Source: Macrocystis pyrifera (taxonomy: Eukaryota > Sar > Phaeophyceae > Laminariales > Laminariaceae). Taken from it: DNA of 64,000 nucleotides. The position numbers and the translations under genes are program-made. The stretch is from contig JASSKH010000021.1 in assembly GCA_031763025.1 (NCBI GenBank), positions 1,488,001 to 1,552,000 on the forward strand, given 5' to 3'. Below are positions 1 through 10,319 of this stretch, in pieces (positions within the stretch are counted from its first letter, which is position 1; every line of letters starts with the position of its first letter). The notes beneath the pieces are model-generated. The model saw only the letters and a program-made list of their open reading frames with translations, searched no databases and was not told where the DNA came from.

Positions 1-115
1 GGTGTGTGTGTCACATTAAACCGTTCTTCCACTCGTCGACATCCACCAACACGCCCAGTGTCCGTGCTGATTCTTCGCCCTAGAAAGATACGAGCTCTGT
101 GGTCACAGACTACGA
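1..115 (-). repeat. Dispersed repeat J, copy 1 (edge of window)
   Basis: Reverse-strand copy of a dispersed non-coding sequence also found near 11715, 14388 and 23245. The shared core reads, on the other strand, as a 'cggcacggacac...gtcgacgggtagaaagaacgg' type segment following a 'ctctgtggtcacagag' hairpin. No coding potential. Function unknown. Confidence 0.5.
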
Positions 116-144
116 CACAGAGATAATACACCGTAACGCACTGT

Positions 145-249
145 TTACGGGGGTCCATAGTTAACGGGACCAAATTTTGTTAGTAAAAATAGGTAAATAT
201 ATAGGTTTTTATGTTTACCATGGGTCCTATTAACTATGGACCCCCGTAA
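145..249. mobile_element. TTACGGGGG MITE (family A), 'GTCC' subtype
   Basis: Ends TTACGGGGG and CCCCCGTAA form terminal inverted repeats of about 28 bp (through GTCCATAGTTAA and its complement), with an AT-rich middle containing a TTGTTAGTAAAAATAGG-like core. About 105 bp, too short to code for anything. A miniature inverted-repeat element, probably mobilised by a Tc1/mariner-type transposase acting in trans. Confidence 0.9.
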
Positions 250-426
250 TAATAGCCTACGCAATACCATGCCTTCGCACTAGGTGCGGCCGACACAACA
301 TACATCGTATATACGCCAGCAACCAAAATACACCAGACGAGCACGTATAATCACAGCAGTATTATTAATAATAGTCCGGTTTGCAGGTAAATGATACTGC
401 TACAACCGTAAGAACTAAAGGTACTA

Positions 427-531
427 CTACGGGGGTCCATAGTTAATAGGACCTATGTTGTACATAAAAACCTATATATGTACGTATTTTCACGAACACA
501 GTTTGGTCCTAATAACTATGGCCTCCCGTAA
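427..531. mobile_element. Family A MITE
   Basis: Same length and terminal inverted repeats as the copy at 145-249, with the middle in the opposite orientation. Left end degenerate (CTACGGGGG). Confidence 0.85.
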
Positions 532-651
532 TACTACTCTGTATGATAAGTGTTGTACCTGATGAAATACAGCAGTACCTGGTATTAAAAAATATAAAAA
601 AGAAGAAAAAAAATAGACTCTTCGACCTTTTGGGGTATGCAGATATTCCTA

Positions 652-757
652 TTACGGGGGACCATAGTTAATAGGACCCACGATGCAGACAAAAGCCCAT
701 ATATTTATATATTTTTACTAACAAATATTTGGTCCTATTTACTACGGCCCCCCGTAA
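652..757. mobile_element. Family A MITE, 'GACC' subtype
   Basis: Flanking TA is followed by TTACGGGGGACCATAG; the right end is CCCCCCGTAA. This subtype has ACCATAG in place of TCCATAG in the terminal repeat. Confidence 0.88.
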
Positions 758-883
758 CAGCACTATTTCATATTAATAGTCGTACTTCTTGGTACGCACC
801 TGGCGTGAAGTATTTTACAGGAGCCAAATCAGTGCTACATGTACAGCAGTTCTGAGTTTTTTTTTTTTTTTTTTTTTTTTTTA

Positions 884-1092
884 TCATCACTTTTACTTTC
901 CAGCCCACTCGTAGGAGGTTTTACCCTCGACAATCGTCTGGACAAGCCGTGGTCACAGGTGTCGTCCCTTCTCCCCCCCGGTACGTGCCTTTAATTTTTA
1001 TCGCGCATAGGGTTCAGCATTCCCACTGCTCGTCGATTTTCATCGAATGTACAGCTAACTCACGCTCTCGCGCTACCAACTATTAATAGTAC
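884..1092 (+). repeat. Dispersed repeat D, copy 1
   Basis: Non-coding sequence repeated at 8350-8540, 9435-9625 and, inverted, 46200-46395. Shared landmarks are a 'tttttatcgcg' segment followed by a 'gtcgattttcatcgaatg' segment. It follows a poly(T) run (about 856-882) and ends at a TATTAATA motif (1081-1088). Class unknown, possibly a SINE-like element with a homopolymer end. Confidence 0.5.
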
Positions 1093-1204
1093 CAGGTATC
1101 GCAATAACTAATCTATCGAAATTTCAGGTGGTAGCTTGTCCCCAAAACATTGGTTGACTTGAAAAGAGAGCAGTAGTGTGAAACGTTGGTACGCTGCTAC
1201 AATA

Positions 1205-1375
1205 TGCAAAAAGATGTCAGGGGACATGTCAAGCAAGGCAAAACGTGCGCTGCCAAGGGTGTAAGGCCGAGGGGTCTACACTAAATACTAGTACTAATCG
1301 GTCAGTCAAGGCATGTCAAGGCAAAGTTGCTGTCTGTCCAAGGGGGAGAAGCTGCCTTCTGACATCTATTATCAT
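1205..1375. repeat. Dispersed repeat H, copy 1
   Basis: Shares most of its length with 26290-26462, including 'acatgtcaagcaag', 'aacgtgcgctg' and 'aaagttgctgtctgtc'. Ends are weakly inverted ('gatgtcagg' and 'ctgacatc'), so it may be another MITE. No coding potential. Confidence 0.5.
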
Positions 1376-1560
1376 GGAATGTGGCCAGATTGTTAAATAT
1401 TAATATAGTGCCCCGGTACGCTAAAGTTTTCCAATTGGATTGAAAGCTTCGGAAACCTGGGGTCAAGCGCGGCATACGTACGCAGAACCTTTCTCACTTC
1501 ATAGCACCATCACCAGCCGCAGCACCACCACTAGCTGCCGTAGTAGGAGCAGGAGAAGAA

Positions 1561-1564
1561 GCAA

Positions 1565-1607
<43 letters not shown>

Positions 1608-1610
1608 TGG
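1561..1610. repeat. (CAG)n microsatellite
   Basis: An uninterrupted run of about 13 CAG units. It would read as poly-Ser, poly-Gln or poly-Ala depending on frame. Similar AGC runs occur at 2459-2500 and 2535-2562. Confidence 0.9.
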
Positions 1611-1805
1611 AGGACCCGCGGCAGTAGCATCATCATCAGCGGGTTCAGCAAAGAATCTCCGCCATCATCCAACAGCTATTTTAGAAAAGAGACCCAACCA
1701 AAGCACCAAAACAGGCACTGACACCAACATCAACAAACAGCCCTCGAACACCACCACCACCACCACCACCACCACCACCCACCACCTACACCAAACAAAC
1801 CAAAC

Positions 1806-2457
1806 ATGTGTCTGCTCTCGTGCACGCGCGACGACGCAGCCAGCGACGACGACGGCTGCGGCTGCCTCCCGCTCAACAAGCGCTCGGAAAAAGAGACCCC
1901 CTTCCCCTCCACCACCACGGACGCCACAGCAGATGGCAGCAACGTCGCAGGTGGTGGTACCAGCGGGCAACGACGGGACCGAAAAAAATTGGGCGGATCG
2001 CGCTGCTACTTCCAAAACGGAGCATACACCGTGAACGTGTCTGAAAAGGGGACCCTGATCACCTCCACCACGAGAAAATTGTCCCCGGAAAGCCTTACCA
2101 GGCGAGCGTCAATGAGCGCGAGTCACGGTTGGTCGGGGGGAGGGTCGGTGCGACAGATCGCTACGCCACGTGCTACGTCGATGACGCTTCCGGCGGCTGG
2201 GAAGTATCGAGCGATGGAGGAGGATGGGGGGGGGGGAACAGGAGGAGGCGGAGGCAGTGGGGGCGTTGGGGGGGGGTTCGGAGGAGATGGTAGGGCAGAA
2301 GGTGGAGGAGGTGGAGGAGGAGGAGCGCAAGAGGAAGGAGAAACGATGGCAGCAGCTGAAAGACGAGCAGGAGAAGCCACGGCCGCAGCAGCCGCTGCAG
2401 TAACACCAGGAGCACCACCAACTGCAGGAACAGCAGCAGCAAGCAGCGAAACCCGCC

Positions 2458-2497
<40 letters not shown>

Positions 2498-2693
2498 AAC
2501 CCCCTGCTGCTGCAGCAGCAACAGCAGTAAAACCCGCTGCAGCAGCAGCAGCAGCAGCAGAGGCAGCAGAAGCAGGGCAAACCGTAGGTGGAGACAGAGC
2601 CAGGAGCATCCCGCTAGATGGACGGGGGAGAGGGCGGCGGCTTTGTTGACTTCGAGACTTCGGTGGCTGGTTGACCTCCCCGATCTCCCGTAA
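1806..2693 (+). CDS. Possible Ser/Gly/Ala-rich protein of unknown function (doubtful)
   Basis: A 295-codon open frame from ATG to TAA. I do not recognise it. Residues 1-120 are of mixed composition (MCLLSCTRDDAASDDD at the start). Residues about 139-175 are Gly-rich, about 180-215 Ala-rich, and about 218-255 Ser runs encoded by AGC/GCA microsatellite. The region is GC-rich and open in several frames on both strands, so openness is weak evidence. In favour: the first 120 residues are not simple sequence, and AATAAA lies at about 2714, some 20 bases past the stop, as expected of a polyadenylation signal. Against: no domain, no homologous neighbour and no check on splicing. It could be one exon of a larger gene or a chance frame through repeats. 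Confidence 0.3.
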
Positions 2694-2765
2694 GACAAAA
2701 AAAAAAACGCGCCAATAAATATTCTATTCTAGAAAAAAAGGCCGGGGCGGTTCAGGTGCATCTTC

Positions 2766-3240
2766 AGTCTCGAGAGGTAAGGTACGGTATACTTGTAGAG
2801 AATTTACGTAAAATATGGTATTTACCGTAAGGTAAGACATTTTTACCGTGAGGTAATACATCGTTATACACGGTAAGGTAGGTAAAACGTGGTATTGATC
2901 GTAATGCGCTTCATTTTTACAGTGAGGTAATAACATGGATATACACGGTAAGGAAAATAAATACATGGTATTGATCGCGAGGTAATACATGTAACACATG
3001 CTTACCGTGAGGTAATGCAAACTTGAGTATTTCCGTGAGTTAATATTATATGTTTACCGTGAGGTAATACGTGGTTACACACGGTAAGGTAAGCAAGGTA
3101 AGGCAAACTATGGTATTACCGTGAGTAATACCTGGTACACGTTTACCGTGAGGTAATACATGGTTATACACGGTAAGGTGAACACATGGTATTGATAGAT
3201 GGTGCATACGATACGGCAAGTTAAGGTAAGGAAAGGCATA
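2766..3240. repeat. Degenerate tandem repeat rich in 'ACCGTGAGGTAATAC'
   Basis: Repeating units of roughly 40-70 bp alternate 'accgtgaggtaatacatgg' with 'acacggtaaggtaa'. The two halves are themselves near-inverted (GGTAA/TTACC), so the array can fold. Not coding. Confidence 0.75.
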
Positions 3241-3259
3241 TAGAGTAATCAGGGTCACT

Positions 3260-4300
3260 GAACACCTTCCACTACTCGTGTTTTATTTGGGGGGGGAACA
3301 GTTTGGAGTAGAGCCGGTTAACTTTGCAGGAACCAAGCACGTACTGCTTGTATCATAGGTGCTGGATGCGGCAAAAGGGGAGGCAAGGTTGCAAGTTGCA
3401 AGCGATATGTACGATCAAAAGTTCGAGCGCTTCCTGCACGTGCGTGTGTACGTGCGTATGGTCCAACGATGGGGTACTAGCAGTAGGGTTTTTTTACTGA
3501 TCTCCTGATTGATTATCGATTGATTACGAGTTGGCTGGTCGATTGGTTGGTTATTTCCGAGGTTTAGTTATTTGCTGCAACTATTGTTCAAGCGCACCAA
3601 GAGCTGCGGACAGCAACAAAAACAAAGGACAGACCGACCTCGAAGCAACCGTCTTCGAAACTACTACCAGGTATTTATTAATAGGTGGATGATGTATCCC
3701 ATGTGGAGGCACAACATGCAGCAAGCAATAGTCAGCAGCGCCAGAACAGAATATTCTACTTCTCATCAAAATAGCAACAGCAGCAGCAGAAGTGGCAGCA
3801 GTACCGTAGCAGTAAACCAGGAAATAGGTACGAACAAAGAGCCACCGCTCTTTGCGCTGTGATCGCTCCCAGTGACCCCTTTTGCGATTGATTACCCATG
3901 GGCGATGCACAAAAAGCAAGGGGGGGGGTGTGTACGGGGTGGGAGGTTGGGGGCGGGGGGGGGGGGCAATCCGGCGGCGGCGGGGGCTGTTTTGGTACCA
4001 TGCCGTAGGGTTCGCCGTCACCCTTGCTCGCACAGCTGGGAGGGTTAGGACTGGCAGCATCTTGCGGTTCAACGGACCTTTGATGCTACCTACCGCTGAG
4101 GACGTTCTGAGTATACGTACCAGATTCTTCGTTTAGGGTATCGGGTATTTCCGTTTTAGCTTAAAGAGTGTAGTCTACTGCTGTGGTGGTGCGTAAAACA
4201 GATATAGGAGCATTGATTCTTGGATCATGGTAAGCTGGCGGTACGGGTTGGGGCCTTTTATTTTTTTTTTCTGACGTATTGTCTTGCTTGCCACCAGCGT
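3260..4300. other. Unassigned interval with no recognisable gene
   Basis: I see no gene here. It holds a TATTAATA motif (3676-3683), a TACCAGGTA motif just before it, a short CAG tract near 3778-3792 and a G-rich stretch near 3921-3966. Open frames on both strands are short and compositionally skewed. Confidence 0.5.
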
Positions 4301-5470
4301 TTTTGGAGCCTGTCATGTGATCATGGACTAAGTTCATGGCGGTGGAATCAACGTCAGAACAACAACAACCACGACGACGACGTCGTTGTCGCTATTTTAT
4401 CAGCCGTCAGGATACGATATGGAAGGCGCAAAAGACATTATTTTATCTCGCCATTTTTTACTTCCCCCATTCTCGGGTGTTGAGCTTTTCTTGTCTTATC
4501 GTGTTCCCGCTACAAGCTTCCACACCCACCACTCTGGCCGGGCCAACACCGCCACCACCACCAACCACAAAAACGACGAAGACAATGTCGCTATGTCATC
4601 AGCCATCATGGGACGAGATGGAAGGGCATGGCAGCCGCATTATATGTTTCCCCATTTTGTTTCCAGGATGTTGGAGCTCTTACGTCGGTCTCGTTCCGAA
4701 AACAAACTTCCACACGTATCGCTCTGGTCGGAACAACAACAACAACAACAACAGCAACAGCGACGAAGACAATGCCGCGATGTTATCAATCGTCAGGAGA
4801 CGAGATGGAAGGCGGCACTCGCTTTCTTGATACAATTCATTTCCCCATATTCTCTTCCCAGGCTGCTGGAGCTTTTCTGTCTGTCTGTCCCGGCCACAAA
4901 CTTCCACACGCACCAATATGGCCGGGAAAACAGCAGCAACAACAACAATAGCTACAATGTCGCTGTGTCATCCCCCTCATCAAGACACGAGACGGGCGTT
5001 GCATGACAGCCGATTTCGTATTTACTCCCGCATTCCCTTCCCCGAAGGTGTTCGAGCCGTTCTGTCTATCTTGCTCCGGCAACAAAGTTCTGCACATCCC
5101 TATCTGGCCGGGACAACAGCAACAGCAACAACGACAAGTTCGCTACGTCATCAGTCGTCAGGAGACGAGACGGGCGTTTCATGGCAGTCATTTTTTTCTG
5201 AATTGTGTATTCCCCAATCCCAATCCCTTCCCCCAGGATGTTGGAGCTTCTTATGGTCTGTTTTGTTCCGGGAACAAACTTCCACGCGTACCAATCTGGC
5301 CGGGGCAACAGCAGCAACAACGGCAATGTCGCTGTGCCATCAGTCATGAGACGAGACGAGAGGGTTCATGACAGTCGTTCTCCCTTTTTTTCTTCCCACA
5401 ATCCCTTCCCCCAGGATGTCGGAGCATCTCTATCTATCCTTGCTCCGACAACAAACTTTCCCCACGCAGA
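4300..5470. repeat. Satellite: about six tandem copies of a roughly 187-bp unit
   Basis: A landmark of the form 'ccaggatgttggagc' recurs near 4478, 4670, 4857, 5043, 5235 and 5410, a spacing of 175-192 bp. Each unit continues with 'acaaacttccacacg' and then '(t)ctggccggg'. It then carries a short CAA/CAG microsatellite and 'gtcgctatgtcatcag...gagacgagatgg'. The many overlapping open frames come from the same unit read in different phases, because the unit length is not a multiple of three. I therefore do not call them genes. Confidence 0.85.
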
Positions 5471-5614
5471 TTCATCTTTCATACCGCATTTTACGAGTGG
5501 AACATACTGTAGTAATCACGACCAAATGTGGTGTGTGAACACACGGGGATACATGGTTTTTGGGTCCATCGAGGGTTCTGATTCTTACTACGTATGCCCA
5601 CCCCGTAATCGTAT

Positions 5615-5918
5615 GTGACACGAGATCAGGGAAAAAGACGAACGCGACATGGAGGAGTTTGGTACACTACAATGCAGCGAGAAAACGATCGCTATCCTAC
5701 GAGATAGATGGTGTGGCCACAGGCGGCGAAATAGGAAGGGGACAAGATTAGCAAAAAAAAAACTACCATGTAATATATGGAAACACCGAAATGAGCGCCC
5801 GAATGTTGGAATGTTTCTATTAGGAGTAGGAACGTTGCTCCGTCTGGAAAGGGGTGCGTGGTCAATGGTCAAATGACTAAGGCAAGCAACAAATGCGTAC
5901 GCCCCCTCCCCCCGGAAT
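5615..5918 (+). mobile_element. 3' fragment of poly(C)-tailed LINE
   Basis: Corresponds to the last 100 or so codons plus tail of the LINE at 30566-31316. Shared protein words include MEEFGTL, ERTIA/KTIAI, GDRW/RDRW and IWKHRNERPNVG, with frame damage. It ends in 'caaatgcgtacgccccctcccccc', the family's poly(C) tail. 5'-truncated, as is usual for target-primed insertion. Confidence 0.75.
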
Positions 5919-6069
5919 CGTAGGAGGGCGCAGCAGCACGACTATTGACAGCATCACGCTGCGAGGGTGTCGGAATTCTGTTTTGCACTCGTAGTCCGGG
6001 TGCATCCCCCACCTCAGCAACCCGGGTTGCTTCGTGTGACCCACAAACTGCCATCGTTACTTTTTTTTT

Positions 6070-6570
6070 TTCCCCGCCACTGTTCTATACGACGGGACAG
6101 ATCATGAGCTAGATCATCTACAGACCCTAACTTGACCTTATGAGGTGTTGTGCAGGACCTGCGCATAGCACAGATGCAACCCAGGAAGCATGATCTAGGT
6201 CGTGCAGGCAATACGGCTCCCACCCGGCATCATGAGCAAGATCATACAGATCAGGGAGGGTGTATATTTCCCCGGAAGATCTAGATCATGATGCGGGAAT
6301 CGACCGTAGGTCTGAGGCGTAAAATATTCCAACACCTCAGACATACTGCGATCTACAGCAGATAATCTACTACTGTAGTTCCTCACTTGCTGTTGTGAGA
6401 GATTGTGCACCATCTGCGTAGCACAACTCCAACCCAGGAAACATGTGCTAGATTGCGCAGATTTATACGGGTCCTACCTGGCAACATGAGCTAGATCATA
6501 CACGATCGGGAATTGATCTGATCTGAAAGATCTAGATACTTCAAGTGGTAACCGATCATCTATTTGCCCA
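6070..6570. repeat. Dispersed repeat E, two adjoining copies
   Basis: Two related blocks (about 6090-6330 and 6360-6565). Each holds 'gtgagagattgtgca', 'ccaacccaggaaacatg', 'ggcaacatgagctagatc' and 'gaaagatctagatcat' landmarks. Further copies lie near 15180-15420, 22640-22870, 25170-25400, 54390-54590, 56980-57160 and 59960-60110. Rich in GATC-containing palindromes. No coding potential. Confidence 0.65.
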
Positions 6571-8210
6571 GGGTGTGCACTGTCCCCCCCCGCCACCTCC
6601 AGAAGGGTGAACGATAACAAGTCTTCGATTCCATACTCCATATCATTAATTAGTCTAATCATGCGGAGAAGGCTATATACTGCCGCCCCAACAAGAAGTA
6701 TACCTGGTAGGGTCCTTGGATGGACTTCCGGGAATAGGGTAACAAAGAATCGACCATATAAGACTGAAAAAATACAACCACAAAAAACACGCATTATATA
6801 CTTTATTTATCCCATACGTGAGTCAAAGCATGTGGAGAAGGATACAGCTACTGATGTTTTTGAATCTTCTCTTTTCTCGAATCGCTACTGTTTACATATA
6901 CACCAGGTGAGAAGTAGAACGGTTAGTTACCGTCTCACTATCACCACCTACCGAAGAAACGCATGGATTTCACGTGCTAGACTTTTGCTACGTCCATAAT
7001 CCCAACAAACACCCAAACCTGTGGGGTGAAGGACGCGAAATTTGACGTTTGATCGGTACCTTCGGACTTCCTATCTTTAGCAGGCTGCCTTCTTGTACGA
7101 GCGGGACGGTGGTATTACTGTTGCGGCTGCTACTGCTACTGCTGCTGCGGCTCTCCTACTGCCGCTGCAGCTGCTGTGCCGCTGCTGTCTGTGCTGTTGT
7201 CGTGCCTGAACTGTTGTCGTGCGCCATAAAAAACTGCGCTTCCGGTGTGACAAGATACACCAGGTATACCGGTATACCTCGCGCACCACTGATAAATATT
7301 GCTGTGTTACCAAGATAACTTGTTTCCGACTTCGTCCGGCATTTGTTTCTCTTCCGGCCGCGGGTCTTTTCTACCGCTCTCGACTGCGGGACATGCAGGC
7401 AGCTCGCGTGTACACCACGGCATTACTGAGGGTGCCGGCCGGGCTCCGTGGTGCGTACTCTGGGTGCTCAAAGTCGCGTGGTCTGGCCAAGTAATCGCGG
7501 GGAGGCCTTCCGCGCTCAGCTACATTAGAGTCAAGCACGTCCATGGAAACACCGAGTTGTCGATTCTTTATTTGTTCACTGCTGCTACTGTTTCTCAAGT
7601 TCCACAGCAGCCCTCGAAGGCTGGGTAGGCAGCCACGGCTTTCAGTGACGGCCACGAACGGTCCTGCTGCTTGTGTGTGAGTGTGCGTACGCATGTGTGT
7701 ATCCTACAGCAGTAGGAGCCGAGAGGCCGGGTGAAATTTCAGCTGTATTATTTTGCTACTATCACGCTATCTGTTTTAGCTGTGCATCTGTACAGGTATC
7801 ACACTGCTGTAAGCTTTCGCTTTTGAAGTTGTGGCAGCCATGGTACAGGCAGCTGTAGCCGTACTTCAACGTATGCTTCTTGCGACACAGCTGCGAACTA
7901 CGGTGCTTCTGTGGGCGTGCCACCCTGAACACAACGAGCTGGACGATTCCAACTCGCGCTTCCTCTGAACTTCAGAAGCACCCGCGCAGTACAACAGCAG
8001 CGGTACAACATCAGCAGCAACATCGATCAGTACGTACAACACCAGCAAACCTCACGTCGGCTAAAAATGCATGTAACAGAAAAGCCGTTGTCCCCCTATC
8101 TTGACTTGCGGCGCCCCCGGTATTCGAGTCAACCACATCCCGAAGGGGAACCTTGTACTGGTATAACCAGATACCAGGTGCAACACGCGAGACAACACAC
8201 CCGCTGGGCT
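6570..8210. other. Unassigned interval with no recognisable gene
   Basis: No supported gene. It contains CTG-rich sequence near 7120-7205 that gives Leu/Cys/Ala-rich open frames in several phases, and CAG-rich sequence near 8000-8040. I could not match any frame to a protein family. Confidence 0.45.
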
Positions 8211-8214
8211 GAAG

Positions 8215-8300
8215 GTCAGAGCCCATTTTCTCCAAAACATGCCTATAAGGGGGGGCGCACCCAACGAAAAAGGCGGTTTTGGGGATATATATATATATAT
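8215..8300. mobile_element. Fragment of GTGATAAG-type MITE (family B)
   Basis: Matches the interior of the family B copies at 20041-20285 and 35682-35948 ('tttctccaaaacatg', 'cgcacccaacgaaaa', 'ggcggttttgg'). Terminal repeats are missing. A short (TA)n run follows at about 8285-8302. Confidence 0.5.
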
Positions 8301-8349
8301 ATGTCTCTACGAAAAACGAAAAACAGCCCATTTTTTTTGCCCCATTATC

Positions 8350-8545
8350 TTCCCATTGATAGTCTTCGCTTTTGCTCTCTCTCTCCTAGTCGTAACTCAG
8401 ATCAACCACTGGGTCACATATGTAGCAGCTCTCTCTCTCCCCCTCCTCGCTACGGTTCGTGCTTTCATTTTTATCGCGAAAAGGTTGCAGCCCTTTCTTC
8501 CCTCATCGGCTCGCGTCGAATTCACCATCAATGCGTCGCTTGCCG
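8350..8545 (+). repeat. Dispersed repeat D, copy 2
   Basis: Same landmarks as 884-1092: 'ttcatttttatcgcga' and 'tcatcggctcgcgtcgaatt'. Non-coding. Confidence 0.5.
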
Positions 8546-8639
8546 GGTGTACTGTCCCAGTTGTAGAGAAAAAAAAACAGGCTGGACATTCGATACGAGG
8601 GGAATGTGGTATATTATCACCCGTATGACAAGGCAGTAT

Positions 8640-9135
8640 GCTACTTGTGGTACACACCAAACAGTGTGTGCGTCTCTTGATCAAAAACTTAGAAACTGGT
8701 ACAGGTTGTTGTTGTGCTTCGCAAACTGTGGCTCTCTGTACAGTATGTAAAAAAACAAATATGCTTTAGTGGCGCCTTGTGACTGGTCAAGCGGCTGTAC
8801 ATACGTACAGAAGTATAATACTTTGTAAGCAGTACAAGATACCAGGTATATATTTATTGTTACACAGTAGGGTGTGCGGCCCTTGATCAAAAAGCGCTAC
8901 GAAGTGTACTGGTACTGGTTGCTGTTGTACTTCGCAAACTGTGGCTCCACGAAAAAATACATGCGGTGGTGCCTTGTGACTGGTCCAGCGGCTGTAGACA
9001 CAAGGTATAATACATTGCAACCAGTATACTGGTACCTTGTAACTGTCGTACTATAATACGTACCTGGCACGTAGTATATGACCGGCATACTGGTAGTGTT
9101 GTGTAACTGGCCCGGAAGCTCTACGCGCATGACAC
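8640..9135. repeat. Tandem duplication, roughly 230-bp unit
   Basis: The segment 8640-8870 ('cttgatcaaaaa', 'cttcgcaaactgtggctc', 'gccttgtgactggtc', 'cggctgta') is repeated at 8871-9050, with a shorter third remnant near 9085-9135. Non-coding. Confidence 0.65.
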
Positions 9136-9434
9136 GATACCAGAATATCGGTAGAAAAATCGGCCCAATTCCTACAGCAACAAGTACCGCAGTAGATGAT
9201 GTCGATGTGGCCCATCGGCGGTGAAACGTGCAGAAACAAGGAAGGGGGGCGCGGGGGCGACTGCGGAGGATCCCGCTGAAGGCGGCGCCGGATCACGCCA
9301 TTTGGCTTCATTACATTACATTCACGGAACAGTCAGAATGATAAAACCGAGCAAGCCTTCCAACTAAGAAACCCAACCAGCCGGATAGTTGGCACACGGT
9401 GCGCTTGTGTAAACTGACTGCACTGCTTTTCGAC

Positions 9435-9630
9435 TCATCTACTATTTTCGCCCCTTCATAATCAGTCTCCCTCCTAGCAATAATTCAGATCCGGGATCAA
9501 ATAGCAGTCATATCTCATATCCCCCCTCCCCCTCGCTAGGGCTCGTGCCTTGCATTTTTATCGCGAGGAGACTTCAGCCCTTTCGTCCCTCGTCGACTCC
9601 CAGCTAACTACTCGTTGAAACTATAACTAC
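9435..9630 (+). repeat. Dispersed repeat D, copy 3
   Basis: Contains 'gcatttttatcgcgag', 'ccctcgtcgactcc' and an adjoining 'ctaatagt' end, as in the other copies of this family. Confidence 0.5.
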
Positions 9631-10007
9631 TAATAGTCGGCGACGAATAGTTGGTCAACTCAAAAGGGTCGGCGTGAAAAAACGGAACCCCCAACATGCC
9701 ACGAGCCGAACGGCGACGGCGACGCAGCTATCGAAGTCTTGAGCGTATCCTCCGCGATTCGGACAGATCGGTTCTCGCGCTGTTTGGGCGACCGAGCTGA
9801 TAAAAAAATTGGGCTCGCGACCACCATGTTGGTTTTTTCAAGGCGCCACCGCTGGGGGTACGCGGCGCTGTGGTCGGCCCTGGTCGCCACCGGTTGAGGT
9901 TCACGATTCATCGCCCTGAGAGTGCTCGTCGACAAAGCCAAAATCGCCCATGCGCTGCCTCGGGGACGTTGGCCCAGTATGAATATTTCTAAAATTGAAA
10001 AACAACA

Positions 10008-10110
10008 GCTGTGAGATCGAGGACTTCGTCGAAGCTCATCATCTTCGCAAGCTTTGTGTCATACTACGCTATTAATAGTGATACTTCGGTCACGCGTACT
10101 ACGGGCTATA
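10008..10110 (+). repeat. Dispersed repeat C carrying a MITE excision footprint
   Basis: Shares 'tgtgagatcgaggacttcgt', 'catcatctt.gcaagct' and 'gtgatacttc' with copies at 14355, 27003, 34873, 45862 and 58155. At 10070-10077 the sequence is TATTAATA, between the same left and right flanks that surround whole family A MITEs in the copies at 27003 and 58155. Confidence 0.7.
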
Positions 10111-10201
10111 TAAAAGAAGTCAGACGACAAGTTCATCACCTGCTCAAAAATCAAATTCGATTCGATTCAAAGTTCCTCCAAAGAATGAAGTACAGCAGTT
10201 A

Positions 10202-10313
10202 TTACGGGGGACCATAGCAAATAGGACCAACTATTGTTAGTAAAAATAGGGAAATATATAAATATATATATATTGTGTGTATCGCAGGTCCTATTTACTA
10301 TGGCCCCCCGTAA
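10202..10313. mobile_element. Family A MITE
   Basis: TTACGGGGGACCATAG at the left and CCCCCCGTAA at the right, with a (TA)n expansion in the middle. Confidence 0.88.
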
Positions 10314-10319
10314 TAGTCT

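Noticed and set aside
1501-2700. CAG/AGC runs as a CRISPR or regulatory array
   Set aside because: Simple triplet repeats without spacers, in eukaryotic DNA.
4336-5371. Several overlapping 100-200-codon frames rich in Gln, Asn and His
   Set aside because: They are one 187-bp satellite unit read in different phases; unit length is not a multiple of three and no frame is favoured.
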